Below are positions 1 to 8,000 of a stretch of 10,378 nucleotides of DNA, one piece after another. This DNA comes from Burkholderiales bacterium (GTDB lineage: Bacteria > Pseudomonadota > Gammaproteobacteria > Burkholderiales > Casimicrobiaceae): the NCBI GenBank assembly GCA_031275075.1, contig JAISPI010000131.1:1-10378 (forward strand), written 5' to 3'. A model generated the notes under the pieces. The model had not been told where the DNA came from. It did no database searches and was given only the letters and a program-made list of their open reading frames with translations. The first letter of the stretch is position 1, and every line of letters starts with the position of its first letter. Made by a program: the position numbers and the translations under genes.

Positions 1-916
1 TCAAGCCGCAACGTGGGCCGGAAGCCAGCATCCGCAAATCGTTGCAAATCTTGGTCAATTTGACGGCATTCCGTTTCAGCACGCCGGAAACATGAACATA
101 GTCACCGCAGTCGGAGGTGGCCTCGACCAAGTCGCTCGACAGAGCAAACTTCTCTCCAGTGTTTTTGGACAAATACTCGACCGCCAGTTTGGGATATCCG
201 GGCGGCGCGTTGACCGATGTTCCGATCGCGGTTGCACCGAGATTGACTTCACGCAACATCTCGCACGTCGCTTCGACGAGTTCGATTTCCTCGCTGATCG
301 ACGTTGCAAAACCATGAAACTCGGAACCCATCGACATCGGCACGGCGTCCTGCAAGTGCGTACGCCCCATCTTCAGCACTTTGCTGAATTCCTTTCCTTT
401 GGCGGAAAACGCATCCTGCAATTCGCGCAGCGTCTTGGCGTATTCCTTCAACCGGATGAACAGCGCCAGATGAAGCGCGGTCGGATAAGAGTCGTTGGTG
501 GACTGCGAACAATTGACGTGATCGTTCGGGCTGACCGTAGCGTAATCGCCTTTTGGTTTGCCCATCGATTCCAGAGCGATGTTGGCAACCACCTCATTGG
601 TGTTCATATTGACGGACGTAGCAGCTCCGCCCTGGATAAAATCGGTGACGAATTGATCGACAAACTCACCGGCAATCAGGCGATCACAGGCTTTGACAAT
701 CGCTTCAGCTACCTTGGCATCCAGCACACCGCAGTCACGGTTGGCCATCGCTGCGGATTTTTTCACGTACGCCATCGCTTTAATCATGACGGGTTCTTCC
801 GCCATCGACCGTCCGGTAATGTAAAAATTTTCCTTGCCGCGCAAAGTCTGTACGCCGTAATACACATTGTCAGGCAGTTCCCGCTCTCCCAGAAAGTCTT
901 TCTCAATTCGACTCAT
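1..916 (-). CDS. aspA: Aspartate ammonia-lyase (aspartase), 3' end cut by window edge
   Basis: The reading frame runs from ATG at 916 to the left edge and gives 305 residues of a protein that is about 470-480 residues in this family. It catalyses the reversible deamination of L-aspartate to fumarate and ammonia in the cytosol. Seen directly: an N-terminus like known aspartases (RIEKDFLGERELP, then YYGVQTLR), the active-site region GGAATSVNMNTNE (97-108), QSTND (138-142), GRTHLQDAVPM (184-194, with the Thr-His pair at 186-187), and ATSDCGDYV followed by KICNDLRMLASGPR near the cut. These match aspartase better than fumarase class II. The catalytic flexible loop (GSSxMPxKxNP) lies beyond the edge, so integrity of the C-terminus is unknown. 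The start is supported by a purine-rich ribosome site 9 bases upstream. It lies 97 bp downstream of frdB in the same direction, and its product fumarate is the substrate of the reductase encoded there. Confidence 0.93.
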   Translation of the reverse strand, partial: MSRIEKDFLGERELPDNVYYGVQTLRGKENFYITGRSMAEEPVMIKAMAYVKKSAAMANRDCGVLDAKVAEAIVKACDRLIAGEFVDQFVTDFIQGGAATSVNMNTNEVVANIALESMGKPKGDYATVSPNDHVNCSQSTNDSYPTALHLALFIRLKEYAKTLRELQDAFSAKGKEFSKVLKMGRTHLQDAVPMSMGSEFHGFATSISEEIELVEATCEMLREVNLGATAIGTSVNAPPGYPKLAVEYLSKNTGEKFALSSDLVEATSDCGDYVHVSGVLKRNAVKLTKICNDLRMLASGPRCGL

Positions 917-925
917 CGTTTTCAA

Positions 926-935
926 CCTTTCCTCT
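926..935 (-). promoter_or_regulatory. Ribosome binding site of aspA
   Basis: On the minus strand AGAGGAAAGG ends 9 bases before the ATG at 916. It is the best Shine-Dalgarno-like stretch near the start and fixes the start codon. No convincing -35/-10 pair was found between the hairpin at 984-1003 and this site: a TTGGAG (971-976) and a TAAAAT-like stretch exist, but their spacing of 22 is too long. Confidence 0.65.
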
Positions 936-983
936 CTATTACATTTTAACCTATGCGTCGGGTTTCGGCGCTCCAAATGAAAT

Positions 984-1003
984 ATCCCCGCAGTAGCGGG
1001 GAT
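984..1003. terminator. Hairpin between frdB and aspA (terminator-like)
   Basis: A perfect 8-bp stem (ATCCCCGC pairing with GCGGGGAT) closes an AGTA loop. It lies 11 bases beyond the frdB stop codon, so it sits where a frdCAB terminator would be. The clean seven-T run (1005-1011) follows the hairpin on the plus strand. On the minus strand, the direction of frdB transcription, the hairpin is followed only by an interrupted T-rich stretch (ATATTTCATTT). It may act as a leaky terminator or a processing/stabilising hairpin that lowers aspA expression relative to frdCAB. Confidence 0.7.
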
Positions 1004-1013
1004 GTTTTTTTAC

Positions 1014-1790
1014 CTAGCTTCCGATCGTTACCATTTTTCTCCGCAAAAACGCTATTTGCGTTTGCAACGGTAACTCTTTCGGACATACATCATGGCAACC
1101 TAGAAGCGACATACAACCAAAAACACCGCTGTCGTCACCCACCAACTCGTAAAAATCTTCATCCGTGCGTTCATCGCGCGGGTCAAGTTTGAAGCGCGCC
1201 ATCTTGTTCATGCCAACCGCGCCGACAAAGTCTTTCCGCATCTGCGCCGTCCCGCATGCTGCCACGCACGAACCGCACTCGACGCAACGATCCAGCTCGT
1301 AAATTTTTTCGGCGAGTTCAGGATCCATCCGGGTTTCGGCCTTGCTCAGGTTGACTTCTTCCTCTTTCGTATGCACCCAGGTTTCGAGACGTTCGCTCAT
1401 TCCGCGCATCCACTTGCCGGTGTTGACCGACAGATCGCCGATCAATTCAAACACCGGTAGCGGCGCCAGCGTGATGTCGGCTCCCATATCCTTGGTCAAC
1501 GTCCGACACGCCAGTCCGGGACGGCCATTGATCAGCATCGAGCAACTGCCGCAAATTCCCGCGCGACAAACAAAATCGTATTGCAGCGTCGGATCCTGAT
1601 GCTCGCGGATTTCGCTCAGCGCCAGAAAAAGGGTCATGCCTTCGGCTTCTTCCAGTTGATAAGACTGCATGTGCGGCTTGCTGTCCGGATCCTTCGGGTT
1701 ATAACGCAGAATATGGAAGGTCAGCATTCGTTGCCGGGTTTGCCCGCCCGACGCGGTGTTTTTTTGTACGTTGCTCATCTTCTGGCTCAT
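1014..1790 (-). CDS. frdB: Fumarate reductase iron-sulfur subunit
   Basis: 258 residues. This is the electron-transfer subunit of quinol:fumarate reductase, passing electrons from the membrane cytochrome b to the flavoprotein. Seen: a plant-type [2Fe-2S] site C75-x4-C80-x2-C83-x11-C95 (CRAGICGSC). Then CVECGSCVAAC supplies C169, C172, C175 and C179, and GCMSLLGCHDVCPKELPLQ supplies C226, C232 and C236. By family assignment C169/C172/C175/C236 bind [4Fe-4S] and C179/C226/C232 bind [3Fe-4S]. The sequence resembles Wolinella succinogenes FrdB (MNGRP-like LINGRPGLACRTLTKD, DERTDEDFYEL, DDSGVFGC) rather than E. coli FrdB. The ATG at 1790 overlaps the frdA stop by ATGA, indicating translational coupling. 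A second ATG at 1778 gives a protein 4 residues shorter, and the first ~20 residues before RMLTFHILRY look like an extension relative to Wolinella. No strong Shine-Dalgarno precedes either start. Confidence 0.96.
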   Translation of the reverse strand: MSQKMSNVQKNTASGGQTRQRMLTFHILRYNPKDPDSKPHMQSYQLEEAEGMTLFLALSEIREHQDPTLQYDFVCRAGICGSCSMLINGRPGLACRTLTKDMGADITLAPLPVFELIGDLSVNTGKWMRGMSERLETWVHTKEEEVNLSKAETRMDPELAEKIYELDRCVECGSCVAACGTAQMRKDFVGAVGMNKMARFKLDPRDERTDEDFYELVGDDSGVFGCMSLLGCHDVCPKELPLQTQIAFLRRKMVTIGS

Positions 1791-3772
1791 CCGTTCAAAG
1801 GTTCGTCGATACGTTCGTTAAGACCGCGCAGCTCGCCGGGCAATTTGTCCCTGAAGGGCATCAACGCTTCTTGAACCGCGAAACGATCCTTGCTTTCCAT
1901 CCGTTTCTTGATTTCTTCGATTTCCCCAAGCCGTTTGGCCGTATCCGGATGATCGATGTAATCTTTGGCTCCGTAACCGCGCCACCCCGGCGGCAGTTCC
2001 ATCTTCATGACGTCGAGTGTTTCGTATTGCAATTCGGGCAATGTCGCGTTCTCATCACGCCAGAAAGACAGCGTCCGTTTCAACCACTGTTGGTCGTCGC
2101 GATGCGGGTAATCCTCGCGGAAGTGCGCGCCGCGGCTTTCGGTCCGTTGCAGCGCACCATACGCTACCGTCAGTGCCAGCTTGAGCATCTTCTGCGTCCG
2201 GTACGCCGCGACCAATTCCGGGTTTACGCCCGGCGCCTTGCTGGTCAACCCGATGTTGCGACTGCGCTCCAGCAGCTTTTGCAGATGTTCTACGCCTTCT
2301 TTCAGCGCATCGCCGTTACGGAAGATGCCAACCGAACGGATCATGATTTCCTGCATTTCGACGTTGAGCTTGAAGGCGTTTTCGCTGCCCTTACTGTTCA
2401 GGAGCGCTTGTAGTTTTGCCTCTTCCCGCTCGACGAATTCTTCGACCAGCCCCATCGGCATAGCAACCGTGTTTTCCGGTTTGTCGCAAAAATCGGCAAT
2501 AAACTCGCCAACGATCATCCCGGCCACCACCGTTTCCGCCACCGAGTTGCCTCCTAGCCGGTTGAACCCGTGCATATCCCAGCACGCAGCCTCGCCGGCC
2601 GCGAACAGCCCTTTCAGGTGCGGCGATTCGCCGGTATGGTTGGTGCGCACGCCGCCCATTGTGTAGTGCTGCGCTGGCCGCACCGGAATCCATTTTTCGG
2701 CGGGATCAATCCCCAAGAAGCTTTCGCAGATTTCCTTGACTTCGCGCAGGTTGTGTTCAATGTGATGACGTCCCAGCAAAGTGATATCCAGCCACAGGTG
2801 TTCACCGAAACGCGACTTGACGCCCTTGCCTTTGCGGATGTGTTCTTCCATCCGGCGCGACACCACGTCGCGCGACGCCAATTCCTTCTTCTCAGGCTCG
2901 TAATCGGGCATGAAACGATGGCCATCAACGTCACGCAGCAAACCGCCATCACCGCGACAGCCTTCGGTCACCAGAATGCCGAGCGGTACGATACCGGTCG
3001 GGTGGAACTGCACGGCTTCCATGTTGCCGAGTCCCGCAATGCCGGTTTCCAGCGCGATCGCGTGGCCGATGCCTTCGCAGATCACAGCGTTGGTAGTGAC
3101 GCGATACAATTTGCCGGCGCCACCAGTCGCAATAGCCGTTGCCTTCGCGAGGTACGCGCGCAACTCGCCGGTGATCAAATCGCGGACGACCGCGCCATAG
3201 CAACGCTTGCCATCATGAATCAGCGCAATCGCTTCAGCGCGTTCGTGTACTTCAACGCCTTCACAAATCGCCCGATCGCTGGCGGTGTACAACATCGCGT
3301 GACCGGTTCCGTCCGCGACGTAGCACGTCCGCCATTTCTTGGTGCCGCCGAAATCGCGCTGCGCGATCAGGCCGCGCGCTTCTTCGCGTTCGGTGATGGT
3401 CACCTTCTGGCTGTTAATAATAACCTGCCGGTCGCCCGGGGTTACCCGGCTCCACGGCAAACCCCAAGCCGCCAATTCGCGCGCCGCTTTTGGCGCGGTG
3501 TTGACGAACATCCGGGCTACTTCCTGATCGGCGCCCCAGTCACTGCCGCGCACCGTATCTTCAAAATGGACGTCTTCACTGTCGCCCTGCCCTTTGATCA
3601 CGTTAGCCAGCGACGCCTGCATTCCCCCCTGCGCCGCTGCCGAATGCGAACGCTTCGGCGGCACCAGAGACAACACAATCACCTCATGACCACGGCGCTT
3701 GGCTCCGATTCCCATCCGCAGACCGGCCAGTCCACCGCCGATCACCAGCACATCGGTAAAAATGACCTTCAT
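1787..3772 (-). CDS. frdA: Fumarate reductase flavoprotein subunit
   Basis: 661 residues, close to the ~656 of Wolinella FrdA. This is the catalytic subunit, reducing fumarate to succinate on the cytoplasmic face with covalently bound FAD. Seen: the dinucleotide-binding motif GGGLAG (12-17), the covalent FAD site RSHSAAAQGG with His43, the substrate/active-site residues His257 (QFHPTG), Arg301 (ELASRDVV), His369 (PAQHYTMGG) and Arg405 (FNRLGGNS), and a full C-terminal helical domain ending in ALMPFRDKLPGE. All expected catalytic residues are present and the frame is intact. The start at 3772 overlaps the frdC stop (ATGA) and is preceded by a strong ribosome site. The gene order C-A-B is that of Wolinella frdCAB. 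Succinate dehydrogenase SdhA is the main alternative, but the Wolinella-like sequence along the whole chain, the diheme frdC partner and the downstream aspA favour fumarate reduction. Confidence 0.97.
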   Translation of the reverse strand: MKVIFTDVLVIGGGLAGLRMGIGAKRRGHEVIVLSLVPPKRSHSAAAQGGMQASLANVIKGQGDSEDVHFEDTVRGSDWGADQEVARMFVNTAPKAARELAAWGLPWSRVTPGDRQVIINSQKVTITEREEARGLIAQRDFGGTKKWRTCYVADGTGHAMLYTASDRAICEGVEVHERAEAIALIHDGKRCYGAVVRDLITGELRAYLAKATAIATGGAGKLYRVTTNAVICEGIGHAIALETGIAGLGNMEAVQFHPTGIVPLGILVTEGCRGDGGLLRDVDGHRFMPDYEPEKKELASRDVVSRRMEEHIRKGKGVKSRFGEHLWLDITLLGRHHIEHNLREVKEICESFLGIDPAEKWIPVRPAQHYTMGGVRTNHTGESPHLKGLFAAGEAACWDMHGFNRLGGNSVAETVVAGMIVGEFIADFCDKPENTVAMPMGLVEEFVEREEAKLQALLNSKGSENAFKLNVEMQEIMIRSVGIFRNGDALKEGVEHLQKLLERSRNIGLTSKAPGVNPELVAAYRTQKMLKLALTVAYGALQRTESRGAHFREDYPHRDDQQWLKRTLSFWRDENATLPELQYETLDVMKMELPPGWRGYGAKDYIDHPDTAKRLGEIEEIKKRMESKDRFAVQEALMPFRDKLPGELRGLNERIDEPLNG

Positions 3773-4539
3773 TTTGCGCCCTCCCTAGCCTGTTGTGCCC
3801 ATGTCGGGGTGTAATGTTCTCCGTTTTTGTAATTCTCCTGATAGTCGTAACCGACTTTCATGTACGCCGCCAACGTAGCAAACCCCAAGATGAGGAAAAA
3901 CGCCGTTATCGCCCATTTGAGTTTTTTCAGGAACTCACGGCTACAGTTCGGCCAGCACCACTTCACCGCCAGCCGATATAAGCCGATACCACCATGAAAT
4001 TCAACCAGCAACAGCAACACAAGATAGAACGGCCACAGCCCGTCAACCCACATCCGGCCGCCCGAACCAAAGGGGCCGATATCTTGCGGCCATACCATCA
4101 TCTGATAAAGATGCGCCGAAGCCAGGAAGAACATCGCAAAACCGGTGTACACCTGCCACATCCACATGGTCGTGTCTCCGTGCTGCATCGACTTGGCGTG
4201 TGCGCGGTATAGCTTGAACTGGCTGTAATTGATCGGGAACTTCCGGACAGCCAGCATCGCATGCAACACAAAAACCGCGGCAACGACAGCAACGACGATC
4301 GAGACAAGCCAGGGATAAGCCTTGCCTCCGAAGACATAATACCCTTCGAAGAATTTGGTGATCATCCACATCGAATCTTTGCCCAACAAAATCGATGCAA
4401 CGAAAAACATGTGACCCCACATGAAGAGCGCCAGAAACAGGCCGCTTGCGCTTTGCAGAAAATCGAGGCGAGCCGGCAAACGACTTTTTCGAGGCCGCTC
4501 CGACAAACCCGTCTGAATGATGAGTGTTTCGTTTGACAT
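3769..4539 (-). CDS. frdC: Fumarate reductase diheme cytochrome b membrane subunit
   Basis: 256 residues, the same length as Wolinella FrdC. It anchors the complex in the inner membrane, carries two b-type hemes and oxidises quinol. Seen: five hydrophobic segments at roughly 29-52, 77-98, 125-148, 168-190 and 207-228. The four expected axial heme histidines are present at H43 (MWGHMFF), H93 (VLHAML), H143 (SAHLYQ) and H182 (EFHGGIG). E65 (KFFEGYY) aligns with the Wolinella quinol-site Glu66, and E180 with Glu180 of the compensatory transmembrane proton ('E') pathway. This marks a diheme type-B enzyme that normally uses menaquinol (or perhaps rhodoquinol). It is the first gene of frdCAB. The ATG at 4539 is preceded by a modest AAGG ribosome site about 5 bases upstream. 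The next gene overlaps by ATGA. Confidence 0.96.
   Translation of the reverse strand: MSNETLIIQTGLSERPRKSRLPARLDFLQSASGLFLALFMWGHMFFVASILLGKDSMWMITKFFEGYYVFGGKAYPWLVSIVVAVVAAVFVLHAMLAVRKFPINYSQFKLYRAHAKSMQHGDTTMWMWQVYTGFAMFFLASAHLYQMMVWPQDIGPFGSGGRMWVDGLWPFYLVLLLLVEFHGGIGLYRLAVKWCWPNCSREFLKKLKWAITAFFLILGFATLAAYMKVGYDYQENYKNGEHYTPTWAQQAREGAK
3779..3786 (-). promoter_or_regulatory. Strong ribosome binding site of frdA
   Basis: AGGGAGGG on the minus strand lies 6 bases before the frdA ATG, inside the end of frdC. It is the strongest Shine-Dalgarno in the operon, so frdA probably initiates on its own as well as by coupling to frdC. Confidence 0.75.
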
Positions 4540-4599
4540 AGGAACCTTAAGATCAAAAATGAGAACTCAACCTGGAATGCGTTGTCAAAAACCACATAC

Positions 4600-4605
4600 A
4601 GTATA
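4600..4605 (-). promoter_or_regulatory. -10 element of the frdC promoter
   Basis: TATACT on the minus strand, with a start of transcription expected near 4593 and a leader of about 54 bases before frdC. Its spacing from the FNR-type box at 4627-4640 places the box centre at about -41.5, the class II activator position. No separate good -35 is seen, as is usual for such promoters. Confidence 0.65.
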
Positions 4606-4626
4606 ACGCGCTTCATCTTAGGACGC

Positions 4627-4640
4627 TTGATTTTCGTCAA
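4627..4640 (-). promoter_or_regulatory. FNR/ANR-type operator of frdCAB
   Basis: On the minus strand the site reads TTGACGAAAATCAA, a 13-of-14-style match to the palindrome TTGAT-N4-ATCAA: only one of the ten specified half-site bases differs (C for T). It would be bound by an oxygen-sensing [4Fe-4S] CRP/FNR-family activator under anoxia. Position relative to the TATACT element supports a genuine activator site rather than chance. A CRP-type protein with similar half-sites is a less likely alternative. Confidence 0.78.
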
Positions 4641-4779
4641 TTTTTTGCTGCCTATTGCTTTAGGAGCACAACAGAATTTCATCGGTAACCGTTTGCTTTA
4701 GAAACGTTTTTTTCACTTTATTTTCATATCAACGCACAAACGTTCGCGCCAAAATTTTGTTTGGGTCGAGAAAATAAAT

Positions 4780-4798
4780 CGGCATTTTTTCAATGCCG
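4780..4798 (-). terminator. Terminator-like hairpin downstream of the large flavoprotein gene
   Basis: A 7-bp perfect stem (CGGCATT with AATGCCG) encloses a 5-base loop. On the minus strand it is followed by ATTTATTTTC. It lies about 240 bases beyond the stop codon of the 1163-residue flavoprotein gene and about 140 bases upstream of the FNR-type box. It therefore probably ends that transcript and insulates the frdC promoter. Confidence 0.55.
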
Positions 4799-4830
4799 TT
4801 TGATTGATGACTTTCTTGCCCGCGTCGACC

Positions 4831-4967
4831 CCCTTTTCAAAGGGAGTGTCCGTCGAAGACGGACGGGGTTTGTTTTTCCTCTCCCGACCCTTCGAGTCAC
4901 CCTCTCCCGCAAACGGGGAGGGATGGGAGTTTGTTCTTCCCCGCGTTCTCCGCGCCTCCGCGGGAGA
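4831..4967. repeat. Cluster of GC-rich intergenic hairpins (REP-like, degenerate)
   Basis: Four inverted repeats follow one another. CCCTT/AAGGG lies at 4831-4844. GTCCGTC/GACGGAC with a GAA loop lies at 4848-4864. A 9-bp stem with one bulged T around CCCTCTCCCG and CGGGGAGGG lies at 4900-4922. An 8-bp stem with one bulge around TCTCCGCG lies at 4947-4967 and is followed by TATTTTTT on the plus strand. The segment has no credible gene. The CCCTCTCCC...GGGGAGGG motif and the CTCCGCGCCTCCGCG motif resemble scattered intergenic repeats seen in many proteobacteria. That resemblance is from memory and was not searched. The whole 4540-5035 gap holds nothing coding: the promoter near frdC, an AT-rich middle (4641-4779, with a CAAAATTTTG palindrome at 4750-4759), the hairpin at 4780-4798, and this cluster. 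Confidence 0.6.
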
Positions 4968-5035
4968 TATTTTTTGTGCTCTTTGCGGGCGGTTAAAACA
5001 GTTTTTTCTTACTGCTTGATATCGCTCCTAGTGCG

Positions 5036-8000
5036 CTACGCCGCACCGTTTTGCACATGCGCAATCCAGTGTGCCGTCAACTTTTCCTGCAACGCGTTCT
5101 GCCGCAAACGTTGCGCCAAGCCGCCAAAATCAATGCGATCAAGCGGCTGATCCTGATTGGAGCAAGTGAAAACATAACTCACTTCGCCCGACTGCGGATC
5201 GCGGTGTATTTGCAAACACTGCGCACAAATTTCTTTCATCATGCACTGCATCGGCGAATTGATCGACCCGATAGCCTGATGGGTCGGCTTTAGATGCGCG
5301 GCGAGAACACCGTGCCGTGCCGCTGCCACCGCCGCCATCATACGGTCGGAACCGATCACGATCATCCGGTCGGTGTCGGCAAATGGAATCGTTTGATCAC
5401 CGAATTTCCCTTCGGCGTAGGCGCGCATGGCTTCGACGATGTTGCCAACAAACGTTTTATCCTGCGGACGCGAAGGCACAAACCCCGGCGCTTCTTCGCA
5501 GCACCAGATAATCGTGTCGGCCGCTGCTTCGATATCTTCAACTTTGTAGCGGTCTTCGACCTTGCGGTAACCGGCGAAGTACAACACTTTTGAACCCGCA
5601 TCCCGGAACGCCCGCCCGATCGAAAACAGCACCGCATTGCCCAGACCGCCGCCGATCAGCGTGACCGTTTCGCCGGGTTCGATTTCAGTCGGCGCGCCGG
5701 TCGGCCCCATCAAAATCACCGGCTCGCCGGGTTGCAATGTCGCGCACAGATTCGACGAACCGCCCATTTCTAGCACGATGAGCGACACCAGACCGCGCTC
5801 ACGGTCAACCCAAGCGCCGGTCAATGCCAGTCCTTCCATCGCCATCCGTGTCTCGTTGATGCGTGGCGCTCGCGTCTCAAAATTCTGCAACCGGTAAAAC
5901 TGTCCCGGCGTGAAATGCCGCGCAGCCTCAGGCGCCCGCACAACGATCTCGATGATGGTCGGCGTCAAACGTTCGATCCGTTCAATCGAGGCTCGCCAAT
6001 CGCGGTCGAGTCCGGCCAGGAACGCCGCTTCGTTTTCTCTCGCCACCGTTTCCGGCAACCGCGCCAGCAACTTTGAAATGACCGGATAACTTTGCCGCGC
6101 GCTCGCCATCGCCTTGACCACATTGCCAAAATACGAAGGATGCAGATCGCCCAGGAAACTGACCGCCCGTCCATCGCTTTCGATGGCGGTCAAGATCGTG
6201 GTTTTTTCCGGTTTCGCCAAACCATGCACCACTTTCGCCGGTTTTCCTTCCTCGTCGATCAACCGGAAATATTTTCCTTCGAGCGAAAAATTTTCAGCGT
6301 CTTCACGCGCCAACACCGTATTCGGTGACGTGCCCGCCGCAATCAACACCGTGCGCGCCGGCAGCACCGTTTCGCCACCACTCCGTGACGATACTTTCAG
6401 TCCGCAGGCGCTGCCGTATTCGTCAACCTCGACAGCTTCCGGCGTCAGCCCTTCGGCGAACCAGATGCCCTCCTCAAGCGCCTTTTCGATTTCTTCGTTG
6501 TTCAGCGTATACGAAGGACTGTCGATCATCCGCTTACGGTACGCCACCGTCGAGCCGCCCCAACGCTGTAACAGACTTATCGTATCGACCGGACGGCCTT
6601 CGCGTTGTGCTGCGCTACGTTCGTCACGCAAGGCTTGCGCGTGCGCAATGAATTCATCGGCAACGGCGCATTCTTCCGGCGTCCACCGCGCCTCCACTTT
6701 TTCACGCCCTTGCGCCGCCACCAATGTTTCATAGCGGCTCAGGAATTTTTCAACCTGCACCGGATAATACGCCAGCGCCTCGGTCGCCGCGTCGATTGCC
6801 GTCAAGCCGCCACCGATCACCACCACTGGCAGCCGCAACTGCATGTTGGCCAGCGAATCGCGTTTGGCCGCGCCGGTCAATTGCAACGCCATCAAAAAAT
6901 CCGATGCCGTGCGTACTCCGGATGCCAGTCCATGCGGAATGTCGAGCACCGTCGGCTTGCCGGCGCCGAGCGCCAGCGCCACATGATCGAAACCGCGCGC
7001 CCAGGCATCCGTCAGCTTTACCGTGCTGCCGAATCGCACACCGCCGTAAAGCCCGAATTCGGCGCGACGCTGCAACAGCAAACGAATCACCTTCAAAAAA
7101 TTCTTGTCCCAGCGCACGGTAATTCCGTATTCGGCGACGCCACCGAAACCGGCGAGAACACGCGCGTCGAGCGGCTCGACCAGTTCCGTGTAATCGCGCA
7201 CAGGCAAAAACGGCACCCGCGAACCGTCAACAGCAACACCCGACAGCGTTTCATCGAGCGGCTCGATTTTCAGTCCATCGATGCCAACCACTGTATGTCC
7301 GTCGTTCAGCAAATGGTGCGCCAGCGTGTACCCGGCCGGGCCCATTCCCGCTACCAGCACCCGCTTGCCCGACGGCGGCAACGGCAGCGGTCGGCGCAGA
7401 TCGAGCGGATTCCAGCGTGTCAGCAGCGAATACATCTCAAAACCCCACGGCAACGCCAACACATCTTTGAGCAACCGCGTTTCCGATTGCGGAATATCAA
7501 CCGGCTCCTGCTTCTGATAAATGCACGCCTTCATGCAATCGTTGCAAATCCGGTGCCCCGTTGCCGCCACCATCGGATTGTCGATACAAATCATCGCCAG
7601 CGCCGCCAGCGGCACCCCTTCGGCGCGCAATTTGTGAAACTCCGAAATACGCTCTTCCAGCGGACACCCGCCCAGCGGCACGCCCAACGGCGAGTTCTTG
7701 AACGGCTGCGCTGACGGTTCACCATCGGTCACTTTTTCACGGATTCCCTGCATGCAACTGTCACGCCCTTGTTCGTGGCACCAGATACAGTAATGCGCCT
7801 GATCAAGCCCGCCGACAACATCCATCCCATGATCGGTCAACGCGAATCCCTGACGCTGCCGCAATGCGTGCGTTTCATCGAGTTTCCACATGGATACTCC
7901 GCAACGCTCATGCGCCGCAATCGGCACCAACTTCATGAAGTCGATCTTGCGGGGAACTTTGAACAACACATCGCGTTTGTGGAACGCCTGCCCTTCCGGC

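Noticed and set aside
92..949. 285-residue plus-strand open frame
   Set aside because: It is antisense to aspA, whose minus-strand protein matches aspartase across its whole length.
2570..3814. 414-residue plus-strand open frame
   Set aside because: It lies wholly opposite frdA and the end of frdC, has no recognisable motifs, and arises from codon bias on the opposite strand.
4583..4588. Perfect TTGACA (-35 consensus) on the minus strand upstream of frdC
   Set aside because: At 16-18 bases downstream there is no acceptable -10 (only TTCTCA). The TATACT linked to the FNR-type box is a better promoter.
4761..5150. Small plus-strand open frames across the hairpin cluster
   Set aside because: Their translations are products of the GC-rich inverted repeats (SPSPANGEG-type text), they lack ribosome sites, and the longer one runs into the flavoprotein gene.
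6605..7714. 369-residue plus-strand open frame rich in Arg, Gln and His
   Set aside because: It is antisense to the flavoprotein gene, which has continuous motif support on the minus strand.
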